From contig CALUMK010000008.1 in assembly GCA_944321735.1 (NCBI GenBank), positions 1-64,000 of the forward strand: a stretch of 64,000 nt of DNA. Direction: 5' to 3'. Made by a program: the position numbers and the translations under genes. This document shows, one piece after another, positions 44,002 through 52,596 of this stretch (its first letter is position 1; each line of letters starts with the position of its first letter). The notes beneath the pieces were generated by a model. The model did not search any database. It had not been told where the DNA came from and worked only from the letters and a program-made list of their open reading frames with translations. This stretch comes from an uncultured Bacteroidales bacterium (GTDB lineage Bacteria; Bacteroidota; Bacteroidia; Bacteroidales; P3).

Positions 44002-44202
44002 AAAACGATTTAGAGCGAGCAGATGCGCGGCGCAAGCCGCCCGGCGGCGCGGGAGCATACTTTAGTTGCTGCTCCGCAGCGACAGCAGGCTTCGCCTCAG
44101 CAAAGCCAAAGCAAGCTTTGCCTCTGCATTCGGCTCGCACTGCTGTTTGTGACCAAGCCGCCCAAGGCTCGCAACGAAGTAGATGCCGCTCTAAATCGTT
44201 TT
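44002..44202. repeat. 201-bp element with 16-bp perfect inverted ends
   Basis: AAAACGATTTAGAGCG (44002-44017) and its exact complement (44187-44202) close a GC-rich interior containing smaller inverted pairs such as GCGGCGCAAGCCGC. The right arm ends in eight T residues and stops 3 bp before the fhs stop codon. It may be a non-autonomous mobile element that now supplies the fhs and dxs terminators, or a structured RNA. No target duplication is evident. Confidence 0.6.
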
Positions 44203-44204
44203 TT

Positions 44205-45872
44205 TTAGCTTAGGCCTTCAATCTGCCCATTAACAAGATCAATATGCAACGCCTGCGGACTAGCCGGCAAGCCCGGCATACGCATCATTTCACCCATGAT
44301 GACAACCAGCATCCTGGCCCCCCGGTTGATGACGATGTCGCGAACCTTGAGTTCGAAGCCCGAAGGCGCGCCGAAAGCCTTGGCATCGGACGAGAAAGAA
44401 TACTGAGTCTTGGCCACGCAAAGAGGATAGTCGTCAATGCCCAACGCATGTATCTGCTTGATTTTCTTCTCTGCCAAAGTAGCGTACGAAATCTCGCCGG
44501 CCCCATACACTCTCTGGCAAAGCTGGGCAATCTTCTCCTTGATAGGCATTTCCTTGTCGTAGGCATATTGCAACGGCCCGGAAGGCGACTTCTCAATCGT
44601 TTCCACTACCAACTTGGCCAATTCAACGGCACCATCCCCGCCTTTGGCAAAAGCCTCGTTCACGGCAAAGCCTACACCCAGACCCGCGCAATGCTGACGC
44701 AAAGCATTGATTTCCTCATCGGTATCATCCCCATGACGGTTGAAAGCCACCACAACGCTCTGTCCAAAGCCTTTCAAGATGCCGATATGACGATCCAAGT
44801 TTTCAAAACCTTTCTTGAGCGCATCCATATTCGGCTTGGCCATATCGGCTTCCGTCACGCCACCATGAATCTTCAAGCTGCGGGCCGTCACGACCAGCAC
44901 GCTCAGTTCCGGATGCAATCCGGTTTCGCGGCACTTGATATCGAAGAACTTCTCTCCTCCCAAATCCGCACCGAAACCGGCCTCGGTAATCGCGTAATCC
45001 CCGAAAGTCAAAGCCATCTTCGTAGCCAGTACCGAATTGCAACCATGAGCGATATTGGCGAAAGGCCCACCATGGATGAAAGCCGCCGTATGCTCGGTAG
45101 TCTGCACCAGATTCGGCAACAAGGCATCCTTCAGCAAAACGGTTATCGCGCCGGCCACGCCTAAATCCTTGACCGTAAAAGCCGCACCTTCGTATGTATA
45201 ACCCAACAGGATATTCTCGATACGATTCCGCAAATCATCCAAATCCCGGCTCAAACACAAAATAGCCATCAATTCGGAAGCAGCCGTGATATCGAAGCCC
45301 GTCTGAGCCGGAATCCCATCGGTAGATGCCCCCAGACCGGTAATGATATGGCGAAGGCCACGGTCGTTCACATCCAGCACCCGCTTCCATTTCACTTCAC
45401 GCAAGCCCGTGCAACTGTTGCGGTTCTGATAGATATAATTGTCCAACAAAGCCGTAATCATATTGTGGGCCGAAGTAATCGCATGGAAGTCTCCGGTAAA
45501 ATGGAGGTTGATGTTTTCCATCGGAAGAACCTGCGCATAACCACCACCAGCCGCCCCGCCTTTCATACCGAAGCAGGGACCCAACGAAGGCTCGCGCAAG
45601 GCCACAATGGCTTTCTTGCCAATCTTATTCATACCCAAAGCCAAGCCAATCGACACCGTGGTCTTACCGATACCGGCCTTGTTGGGAGTGATAGCAGTCA
45701 CCAGAATCAAATGGTGTTTCTTGATTTTCTCTTCATCAATTTGGGAGAGATCCACCTTGGCAATATGATGCCCGTAGTGGAAAATATGTTCAGGGTCGAT
45801 GCCGACCATCTGAGCAATTTCTTCAATCTTTTTGAGCGGGGTCTCCCGCGCGATTTCAATATCTGTTTTCAT
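44205..45872 (-). CDS. fhs: Formate-tetrahydrofolate ligase
   Basis: The 555-residue enzyme joins formate to tetrahydrofolate with ATP, feeding one-carbon metabolism. The P-loop is [19 protein letters not shown], followed by [22 protein letters not shown] and [14 protein letters not shown], all typical. The start at 45872 ([10 protein letters not shown]) fits the family; an upstream codon at 45986 adds 38 unrelated residues. It is convergent with dxs. The last codons almost touch a palindromic element whose T-tract could end transcription. Length is normal and no insert is seen. Confidence 0.95.
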   Translation of the reverse strand: MKTDIEIARETPLKKIEEIAQMVGIDPEHIFHYGHHIAKVDLSQIDEEKIKKHHLILVTAITPNKAGIGKTTVSIGLALGMNKIGKKAIVALREPSLGPCFGMKGGAAGGGYAQVLPMENINLHFTGDFHAITSAHNMITALLDNYIYQNRNSCTGLREVKWKRVLDVNDRGLRHIITGLGASTDGIPAQTGFDITAASELMAILCLSRDLDDLRNRIENILLGYTYEGAAFTVKDLGVAGAITVLLKDALLPNLVQTTEHTAAFIHGGPFANIAHGCNSVLATKMALTFGDYAITEAGFGADLGGEKFFDIKCRETGLHPELSVLVVTARSLKIHGGVTEADMAKPNMDALKKGFENLDRHIGILKGFGQSVVVAFNRHGDDTDEEINALRQHCAGLGVGFAVNEAFAKGGDGAVELAKLVVETIEKSPSGPLQYAYDKEMPIKEKIAQLCQRVYGAGEISYATLAEKKIKQIHALGIDDYPLCVAKTQYSFSSDAKAFGAPSGFELKVRDIVINRGARMLVVIMGEMMRMPGLPASPQALHIDLVNGQIEGLS

Positions 45873-46061
45873 TTGTTTTGATTTGACAACAATAGAGAAC
45901 GCATGGGGCAAAAGAGCGTATGGTAAAAAAAGCGAGTTCGGCAAACAGACGTCCTTATAGGCGAACCGGCCTTCCATCTTCAACATCGCCCCCAGGAACG
46001 GTGCAGCAACATTTCGACAGAAAGCCGGTTCAATGACTGTTTTCCTATGTATTTCCGAACC

Positions 46062-46226
46062 TTATTCGTTATAAGGTTCGAAATCTTCCTTGCCTACCCC
46101 GCAAACCGGGCAAACCCAGGTATCAGGAATGTCCTCGAAAGCGGTACCGGGAGCGATGCCGCCTTCCGGATCGCCCTTGGCTGGATCGTAAATGTATTGG
46201 CAAATGGCGCAAATGTACTTTTTCAT
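46062..46226 (-). CDS. Rubredoxin
   Basis: The 54-residue protein has the two iron-binding pairs CAICQYIYD and [11 protein letters not shown], with the usual [21 protein letters not shown] between them. It is a small one-electron carrier used in anaerobes for peroxide or oxygen detoxification and other redox paths. The start at 46226 ([10 protein letters not shown]) is the standard one. It stands alone, 190 bp before fhs on the same strand. Confidence 0.95.
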   Translation of the reverse strand: MKKYICAICQYIYDPAKGDPEGGIAPGTAFEDIPDTWVCPVCGVGKEDFEPYNE

Positions 46227-46310
46227 ATCGTTTAGAGTTTTAAATGAAATACGAAGATACAATTTTTTCCGCAATTTCACCTGATTTTTTCCATATATTC
46301 CATTTTGGTG

Positions 46311-46318
46311 TATTTTTG
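46311..46318 (+). promoter_or_regulatory. Possible -7 box for the META-domain gene
   Basis: TATTTTTG fits TAnnTTTG, 77 bp before the start at 46395 and divergent from rubredoxin. The -33 element is not convincing. Confidence 0.3.
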
Positions 46319-46394
46319 TACAATAAACGCGCACCCCGATAGCACAAAGCCGATACGGGAACTGCCGTCATAAACGCCCAAAAGGGTAAAACTC

Positions 46395-47195
46395 ATGAAA
46401 CAGACCATGCAGACTCGCTGTGTTTTCCCGATAATTACCCTGTTGTCCATTTTTTTACTCAGCCTGACCTCCCCGCTGCAAGCCGGAAAAAAGAAAGCTG
46501 TCATCACAAAATCGGTAAACGGCTGCTGGCAAATATGCCAAGTAAAGGGACAAAACATAGCGGCACAAGATAATCTTTGCTTCATCAACTTCGATTGCCT
46601 TTCCAAGAAAATGAACGGTTTTGCCGCCTGCAACTATATCCACGGCAAATTCACATTCAAAGCCCGGAAAAAAACACTGGAATTCGGCCCGACCGCCTCC
46701 ACGCGCATGAGTTGCCCGGAAATCCAGACCGAAAACGAAATATTGGACTGTCTCCGGCAAACCCGCCAGTTCGCCATCCTGAGCAACGACACCTTGGCGC
46801 ATCCGGTTCTGAACCTCATGGATGCCAATGGGAAAATCCTGCTCGGATTGGTCAAAATGATGCCTTTAGATGGCAAATGGAAGGTCACCAAAGTCAACGA
46901 CAGCCTGGTCGACGAGAGCAAAGGTGTTTTCCTGTTTTTCAATTCCGCGAAAAAGAACGTACATGGGAAACTCGGCTGCAACAACTATTCCGCCCCCTTG
47001 GACTTCGACCCCAAAAAACCTTTGCAACTTCATATAGGACAAGGTATCCGTACCTTGATGATGTGCCCGGACATGGCCATCGAAGATGCCCTGATCCAAG
47101 CGCTTCAGGAAGTAGTGTCGTTCAAGAAATTTTCCGACCGCAAAGCCATCTTGAGCAATGCCAAAGGAAAAGTTTTAATTGAATTGAACCGATAG
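46395..47195 (+). CDS. Exported protein with two META/HslJ domains
   Basis: The 266-residue protein starts with a signal peptide (MKQTMQTRCVFPIITLLSIFLLSLTSPLQA). Two META domains follow, about residues 41-150 and 155-265, each with the family signs: NGCWQICQV...MNGFAACNYIHGKF...STRMSCPE in the first and DGKWKVTKV...VHGKLGCNNYSAPL...GIRTLMMCPD in the second. META proteins are envelope proteins linked in some bacteria to motility or drug resistance, with no known activity. An internal duplication is the simplest origin. It is followed after 167 bp by a thioredoxin-like lipoprotein on the same strand. Confidence 0.85.
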   Translation: MKQTMQTRCVFPIITLLSIFLLSLTSPLQAGKKKAVITKSVNGCWQICQVKGQNIAAQDNLCFINFDCLSKKMNGFAACNYIHGKFTFKARKKTLEFGPTASTRMSCPEIQTENEILDCLRQTRQFAILSNDTLAHPVLNLMDANGKILLGLVKMMPLDGKWKVTKVNDSLVDESKGVFLFFNSAKKNVHGKLGCNNYSAPLDFDPKKPLQLHIGQGIRTLMMCPDMAIEDALIQALQEVVSFKKFSDRKAILSNAKGKVLIELNR

Positions 47196-47361
47196 CCGCA
47201 GATGGCCAGCCGCCCCGAACAATTTCACTGAACACCGCCCCCCGGCAAACGCCCGAACCGGACATGCTCCCGCTTAGGCCGCAAACGTCAAAGAGACACC
47301 GGCTTGGCACATAGCAAAACGTCCCCGGCCGACATCCTGCAAACGAAAAAAACATTGCAAT

Positions 47362-47850
47362 ATGAAAAAACTACTGAGCATCGCATTCGCCGCCCTGCTT
47401 ATCACTGCCTGCGGAGGCTCCAACAGCCAAGCCGGCCCTGCTTCCGACCAAGCCAGAACCGAGCAAAACGGCCAGAAACAGGAAAAGACCATCCATCTGA
47501 CCAAAGCCGAATTCTTGCAGAAAGTCTATAATTACGAAACCAGTCCCGGCACTTGGAAATACGAAGGCGACAAACCTTGCATCATCGACTTCTACGCATC
47601 CTGGTGCGGGCCTTGCAAGATGATTGCTCCTATCCTGGAAGAATTGGCGGCCGAATACGAAGGCCAAATCTACATCTACAAAATCAATACCGAGGAAGAA
47701 CGGGAACTGGCCACCGCCTTTGGCATCCAGTCCATCCCGACCCTGCTCTTCGTCCCTGTTGACGGCCAGCCCCAAATGGCTCGCGGCGCAATGCCGAAAG
47801 AAACTTTAGTGGAAGCCATCAAGACCGTCCTCCTCCCTGCTAGCAAATAA
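47362..47850 (+). CDS. Thioredoxin-like lipoprotein
   Basis: The 162-residue protein has a lipoprotein signal (MKKLLSIAFAALLITACGG, lipidation at Cys17), a low-complexity spacer and a thioredoxin fold with the active site FYASWCGPCKMIAPIL. The cis-proline segment SIPTLLFV and GAMPKETLVEAI complete it. It would act as a disulphide reductase or isomerase on the periplasmic side of the envelope. It may serve with the META protein before it, which contains several cysteines, but this is only proximity. A repetitive palindromic region follows. Confidence 0.92.
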   Translation: MKKLLSIAFAALLITACGGSNSQAGPASDQARTEQNGQKQEKTIHLTKAEFLQKVYNYETSPGTWKYEGDKPCIIDFYASWCGPCKMIAPILEELAAEYEGQIYIYKINTEEERELATAFGIQSIPTLLFVPVDGQPQMARGAMPKETLVEAIKTVLLPASK

Positions 47851-47889
47851 AGGAACCTACCATCCGAGCAAAGGCACAACGTTACCAGA

Positions 47890-48024
47890 CCCTCCGCTCG
47901 ACCGAGGAGAAGGAGCGAAAAATCCTCGTGAAAAAAGGGAAAAAGAAAAGCGGAAAGCTGCCGCGTCAAAAAAGCAAGCATGTCTGAGCGCAGGCGCAGC
48001 CAAGCGAGTTCTTGCTTTTAGCGG
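47890..48024. repeat. 135-bp repeat unit, copy A (incomplete palindrome)
   Basis: The 135 bp are identical to 48050-48184, with a period of 160 bp. The unit contains the hairpin AAAAGCAAG/CTTGCTTTT around a GC-rich loop. Copy A lacks the right arm of the larger palindrome present in copy B. Confidence 0.85.
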
Positions 48025-48049
48025 ATTTTGCCCGGCTCGCCGTTGGATA

Positions 48050-48235
48050 CCCTCCGCTCGACCGAGGAGAAGGAGCGAAAAATCCTCGTGAAAAAAGGGA
48101 AAAAGAAAAGCGGAAAGCTGCCGCGTCAAAAAAGCAAGCATGTCTGAGCGCAGGCGCAGCCAAGCGAGTTCTTGCTTTTAGCGGCAGCTTCCCGCTTTTC
48201 CCCTTTTTTCATGGGATTTTGAGCCCTTCTCCGAG
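48050..48235. repeat. Repeat unit, copy B, forming a ~185-bp imperfect palindrome
   Basis: The left part is identical to copy A. The right part (GCGGCAGCTTCCCGCTTTT then CCCCTTTTTTCATGGG) is the inverse of the left arm, so about 30 bp can pair around the inner AAAAGCAAG hairpin. The outer arms (CTCGACCGAGGAGAAGG and the CCTTCTCCGAGGG inverse) also match. A further short tandem of GAGCCCTTCTCCGAGGGAGA occurs at 48220-48270. The structure is typical of mobile palindromic repeats and separates convergent genes. Confidence 0.75.
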
Positions 48236-48273
48236 GGAGAGTGGGATTTCGAGCCCTTCTCCGAGGGAGAGGT

Positions 48274-49299
48274 TTATTTGTTATACGCCTTCTTCAGCTT
48301 CTCCCCTGTCTCCAGCTTCCTCCCCAACACCACCTTCGTCCAAAACGCCTTCAGAAAACCGCAACCATAGCCATTGAGCTGCACAAAACCCGTCAGAATC
48401 GACAAAGCTGCAATCTTCAACGACTTGTTCTTGATCAAGGAAGCAAAGAAAAGCATCAGCGCATACAAAGCAAGCAGCAACAGCCAGTAAGGCGAATGCA
48501 AAACCGCCAACAGGATAATGGCAAGTTCCCCTAATACGAAACAAGCCGGCAAAGCATGCACCAGCTTCAACGAACCCGGATGCAACTTGAACAGGAAAAT
48601 CCTTGCCTGGCCGAAATTATAGACCTGCCGGAAAAACTTCTTCAGATTCACCCGGCGTTTATGATAGACCGAAGCTTCCTGGAACAAAGCGATGCTGAAA
48701 CCCGCCTCCCGGATCCGGATGCTCAAGTCGATATCCTCCCCGAACATGTCCGCAAAACCGCCCACTTTCTCGTAAACCTGCCGGGAAAAGCCCATATTGA
48801 ACGAGCGCGGGTTGAATTTCTCCATGCAGACCTTGCCGCTTCCCCGGATTCCGCCCGTTGTCAGAAACGAAGTCATCGCGAAATTCACCGCCTTCTGCAC
48901 CGGCGAGAACGAAGCCAATGCCCGGTCCGGTCCCCCGAAACAATCCACGTAATTTTCCCTCAGGCAACGATTCAGGGTCTGCATATATTCCGGCGGCAGA
49001 ATGCAATCCGAATCAAAGAAAAGGAAATAATTCCCCTTGGCCTTCTGCATTCCCACATTCCGAGTATCGCTCCGCCCCGTGTTCGGCTTGATGACATACT
49101 GGATTTCCAACTTCCCGGCATAGCGGTCCACCTCGTCCTTGCAAGGCTTGGAAGACCCATCCTCCACCACGACAACCTCAAAATTCCTTTCCGTCTGGGC
49201 ATCGAGGCTTTCCAGCATCTCCGCCATCTCGTCCGGCCTGTTGTAGACCGGAATGATTATCGAATATTTCAATTCCACTGTCCAATCTATTATCCCCAT
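48274..49299 (-). CDS. Family 2 glycosyltransferase
   Basis: The 341-residue protein has the GT2 fold: YSIIIPVYNRPDEMAEMLESL, VVVVEDGSS, the DSDC metal motif, and GEDIDLSIRIREAGF with the catalytic acidic residues. Two hydrophobic C-terminal segments (VLGELAIILLAVLHSPYWLLLLALYAL) anchor it to the membrane. It should transfer a sugar to a lipid or polysaccharide at the cytoplasmic face; donor and acceptor are unknown. The start at 49299 (MGIIDWTVELKYS) is preferred; 49308 and 49347 are alternatives. It follows the YfhO gene closely and is probably in its operon. Confidence 0.88.
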   Translation of the reverse strand: MGIIDWTVELKYSIIIPVYNRPDEMAEMLESLDAQTERNFEVVVVEDGSSKPCKDEVDRYAGKLEIQYVIKPNTGRSDTRNVGMQKAKGNYFLFFDSDCILPPEYMQTLNRCLRENYVDCFGGPDRALASFSPVQKAVNFAMTSFLTTGGIRGSGKVCMEKFNPRSFNMGFSRQVYEKVGGFADMFGEDIDLSIRIREAGFSIALFQEASVYHKRRVNLKKFFRQVYNFGQARIFLFKLHPGSLKLVHALPACFVLGELAIILLAVLHSPYWLLLLALYALMLFFASLIKNKSLKIAALSILTGFVQLNGYGCGFLKAFWTKVVLGRKLETGEKLKKAYNK

Positions 49300-49312
49300 G
49301 CAGGGCATTAAT

Positions 49313-51805
49313 TTACTCCTTGCCTGCGGCAGCCTGTCCTGCCTCAATTTTGGTCTCGACCGTCTTTCTTGATTGAGGCTTCCAAATCAACAGGGCTATC
49401 AAAGCTAAAATCAACAAGCCATTGATTATCGAACCCGTATTCGTCATCCAGCCGCTGGCTGCCTTGATCTTGTTACGGCATTTGAGTTCCACCACATGTT
49501 TTCCGGCCGGAGCCGTCAAGCCTCTCAAAATATAATTCACCTGATACAAAGGCACTTCCTCCCCATCTACGAACGCCCTCCAAGTCCTATGGTAAACCTC
49601 TGCAAACACCAAAGGCCGCTCTATCGAGGAAGCATACTCGTATTTCAAATGATTCGGCTGATAATAAGTCAAACGGACCCAAGAAGCCGAATCTTCCGGA
49701 TAAACCGCAGCCTCTAATCCCGCTTTATCCCGCCAAACCGTGTCGATAACAGCCGTCCGAGCCGGATCGAAATCGTACAAAGCCACTATTTCCTCATCCG
49801 GGGAATCGACCCAACGCACGCTGTCCACGAACCAGGCGTGTCCCAAGGCATCCGGGTTCTTCTGCACCATCGGCTGTCCCTGCGAACCCGGCACAATGAA
49901 ATAGCGAGTATTGAGCATATTCAACACATTCATCGTAATTCCGTTCAGCCCGCTCAGATGATAATCGATAATATCTTGATAACGACGCAACTTCATCGGG
50001 CTGTATCCCCCTATCGACTTATGGAAATTGGAAGTCTTCGCATCATTGAACGTGCTGGTAGTAAGATTGAATACCCGATAATCCGGATCTGGGTTCGCCT
50101 TCAATTCCGGATCCTCCAGAATCGCCCTGTCAATGGCATCCGGTATCACGGCACGCACGGCACGCTTGGGAGAAAAACTCTGTTCGCCTACATACTTGCG
50201 GTCTATATACCACATATCCGCCACTACCAAGACAGCAAGGACAGTAATCGCAGCCATCGACTTGAGCTTATTCTTCATATACAGCCAAAGCGCAGCCGCA
50301 GCCAGCAAGACAAAGGCCAAGGAACGCCACGCGCTCGATGCCAGCAGGCTTGCCCGGTCAGCCCGCAAAGTATCTTGCAGGATTTGCGGATACTGGGCAT
50401 CGCTCGCCGCCTCGAAACTGAACATGGACTTGCCGAACAAAGCGAAAATCAAGCAGAGACCGCCGGCAATGCCCACGGAAGCCAACATGTTTTTCTTATA
50501 ACGCAACACTTCCTGCCGGGGTGTCGAAAACAAGGTCTTCAAGGCCAATACCGCCAACACCGTCATCGAAAGTTCGGCAATAATCAATGCCATCGATGGC
50601 GTCCGGAAACGATTGTACAAAGGCAAGTAATCGAAAAGGAAATCGTTGAGCCAAGCCAGATGCCGCCCCCAGGATAAAACCAAGGAAATGACGGTTACCA
50701 CCAAAAGCCACCATTTCAAAGGGCCTTTCACCACAAAAAGCCCGAGGACGAACAGCAGGCAGATAATCGCCCCCACATAAACCGGCCCGGACGTGAAAGG
50801 CTGGTCGCCCCAGTACATCGGAAGCATCGAGGCCTGCTGGCCGGACTGACGCAGCAGCTGGTTGGTTTCCGAATCGTCCGGCATCGTATAGTGGCTGCTC
50901 CCGCCATAGAACTGAGGAATCAGCAGGGTCATGCTTTCCATTTTCCCATAACTCCACTGGAAAGCGTAATCCCTCTCCAGCCCGGTCCCTTCGTTCTCGC
51001 CCTGCGGATTCTGCTTGAGGACCGCGCCGCCGCGCATCGTATCCTTGCTGTAATCATAGGTCACCAACCATCCGCCCAAAGAAGGAAGCAAGGAAATGAT
51101 GGCCATACCCAAGGCAAGCACGCCTCCTTTCCAAAACGTCTTCATCTGCTTCTGCCTGTAGGCATCGATCCCATAGGCAATTGCCAGCACCACCAACATT
51201 ATCAACAGATAATAAGTGATTTGCTGATGGGAATACATGATATGCATCCCTGTGAACACCAAAGTCAGCAAAGCGCCCCAGAGATATTTTCCTTTGAAAC
51301 AGAGTATCACACCAGCCAAAATGGGAGCCATCGTGGCCATCGCCCAACATTTGTTGACATGGCCGGCATCGATAATTACCACATTATAAGTAGCAAATGC
51401 ATAAGCTATCGCGCCAATGAACGAAAGCCAGGACGAACACCCTAACACGCAAAGCAGGATATAAACCCCAATCATGTAAAAGAACAGGATTCCCGCATTC
51501 AAGACAGGCAACCCTCCCATCATCACACGAGGAAAGACTTTATTGTAGATATTGGTTCCTTCCGAACCCACTGTCGGCATCCCTCCAAAAGCCACATTGC
51601 TCCAATCCGTCCTTTCACCGGTCTGCTCATAACACAACCTGGATTCTTGCTGGGCTCCGAACCAGCTATGCACATCACCCTGCCCCATATCCTTCTCTCC
51701 TAACACCACCGGAGCAAAATAAAGGAAACTCCATAAAAAGAATAGCACAATGGCCACGACATGAGGCCCTATTTTCTTCCAATCAAAATGAATGTTCGTC
51801 TTCAT
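49313..51805 (-). CDS. YfhO-like polytopic membrane protein
   Basis: The roughly 830-residue protein has a dozen or more membrane helices (for example HVVAIVLFFLWSFLYFAPVVL, LNAGILFFYMIGVYILLCVL, GPLKWWLLVVTVISLVLSW) and a large soluble C-terminal part with a final helix (IINGLLILALIALLIW). The layout and the GQGDVHSWFGAQQ and NTRYFIVPG segments match YfhO-type proteins of Bacteroidota. These are GT-C-like membrane glycosyltransferases or related enzymes. The GT2 gene overlaps its neighbourhood by only 13 bp, and the pair may build a surface glycan. An ATG at 51811 is an alternative start. Confidence 0.85.
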   Translation of the reverse strand: MKTNIHFDWKKIGPHVVAIVLFFLWSFLYFAPVVLGEKDMGQGDVHSWFGAQQESRLCYEQTGERTDWSNVAFGGMPTVGSEGTNIYNKVFPRVMMGGLPVLNAGILFFYMIGVYILLCVLGCSSWLSFIGAIAYAFATYNVVIIDAGHVNKCWAMATMAPILAGVILCFKGKYLWGALLTLVFTGMHIMYSHQQITYYLLIMLVVLAIAYGIDAYRQKQMKTFWKGGVLALGMAIISLLPSLGGWLVTYDYSKDTMRGGAVLKQNPQGENEGTGLERDYAFQWSYGKMESMTLLIPQFYGGSSHYTMPDDSETNQLLRQSGQQASMLPMYWGDQPFTSGPVYVGAIICLLFVLGLFVVKGPLKWWLLVVTVISLVLSWGRHLAWLNDFLFDYLPLYNRFRTPSMALIIAELSMTVLAVLALKTLFSTPRQEVLRYKKNMLASVGIAGGLCLIFALFGKSMFSFEAASDAQYPQILQDTLRADRASLLASSAWRSLAFVLLAAAALWLYMKNKLKSMAAITVLAVLVVADMWYIDRKYVGEQSFSPKRAVRAVIPDAIDRAILEDPELKANPDPDYRVFNLTTSTFNDAKTSNFHKSIGGYSPMKLRRYQDIIDYHLSGLNGITMNVLNMLNTRYFIVPGSQGQPMVQKNPDALGHAWFVDSVRWVDSPDEEIVALYDFDPARTAVIDTVWRDKAGLEAAVYPEDSASWVRLTYYQPNHLKYEYASSIERPLVFAEVYHRTWRAFVDGEEVPLYQVNYILRGLTAPAGKHVVELKCRNKIKAASGWMTNTGSIINGLLILALIALLIWKPQSRKTVETKIEAGQAAAGKE

Positions 51806-51882
51806 ATACATTATTTTCTCTTTTCCTCAACGTTCATCCAGCCAAAACCCGATCCGGTTTTCTTATTTTTTCAAATACGGAC

Positions 51883-51913
51883 TTGCATTTTTAAATAAAG
51901 CGTGGTACTTTTG
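51883..51913 (+). promoter_or_regulatory. Promoter of the tRNA-Gln gene
   Basis: TTG at 51883-51885 and TACTTTTG at 51906-51913 are separated by 20 bases, the Bacteroidota -33/-7 pattern. Transcription would start near 51920, eight bases before the tRNA. Confidence 0.65.
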
Positions 51914-51927
51914 CGCCCTGTTCCGAT

Positions 51928-51998
51928 TGGCCAATGGTGTAACGGTAACACAACAGATTTTGGTTCTGTTATTCTGGGTTCGAATCCCGGTTGGCCAA
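51928..51998 (+). tRNA. tRNA-Gln (anticodon UUG)
   Basis: The 71-nt cloverleaf has the acceptor stem TGGCCAA/TTGGCCA, anticodon loop with TTG (CAGATTTTGGTTCTG) and T-arm CTGGGTTCGAATCCCGG. The D-arm is GGTGTAACGGTAACAC. The anticodon reads glutamine codons CAA/CAG. No CCA is encoded in full. It has its own promoter and stands alone between two minus-strand genes. Confidence 0.95.
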
Positions 51999-52006
51999 CA
52001 TCTTCC

Positions 52007-52513
52007 TCATTCCAGGTTTTCCTCGCTCAGATATTCTTTCATATCCAGCACATCCTTTATCACAAAGGCATAAGGATAGTCCGCTTTGATACTTTTCAAA
52101 TACAACGAGGCTTCAATCCGGCTTGTGAAATTTCCCACTTTCACCTTGAAATAGGGCTCCTCGAACACCAAGTAAACTTTTTCGTCCGGATAAAGCAGCT
52201 GGAAGTTCTCCAATGCCTCCATGGCCGCGTTCTTAGAGTAATTCCCGCTTTGCGAGAAAATCAGAATCCGATACCCCTTGTCAGGATTCGAACTCCGGTA
52301 TAAGGCTTGGTACATCAGCAAAGTATCCACATCGTCCGAGAAACCTATCCCTTTTAATATCCCCGGTGTCTCCGGCAAGACGACAGGTTTCTTCTCCTGC
52401 GCCTTTCCTTGCTGCGAAGGAGATTGCTGCGCCCATCCGCTTCCTATCAAGAAAAAAAGCAGAACAGGCAACATTCCCATCTGCCACCACCATTTCCGTT
52501 TATTTTCCATCAT
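52007..52513 (-). CDS. SPOR-like exported protein
   Basis: The 168-residue protein has a signal peptide (MMENKRKWWWQMGMLPVLLFFLIGSGWAQ), a short Gln/Lys-rich linker and a C-terminal domain with SPOR character (YRILIFSQSGNYSKNAAMEALENF ... YFKVKVGNFTSRIEASLYLKSI). SPOR domains bind peptidoglycan lacking stem peptides at division sites; the role here is inferred from the fold. The stop lies 8 bp from the convergent tRNA. The M16 peptidase genes are upstream on the same strand, about 80 bp away. Confidence 0.78.
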   Translation of the reverse strand: MMENKRKWWWQMGMLPVLLFFLIGSGWAQQSPSQQGKAQEKKPVVLPETPGILKGIGFSDDVDTLLMYQALYRSSNPDKGYRILIFSQSGNYSKNAAMEALENFQLLYPDEKVYLVFEEPYFKVKVGNFTSRIEASLYLKSIKADYPYAFVIKDVLDMKEYLSEENLE

Positions 52514-52596
52514 CTATTCTTATACATTTGAAATCCATAACATTCAATCCCGGCACCACCATTCCCTACCGGTTGGCGGCGTGTCAGAACCCGTTA

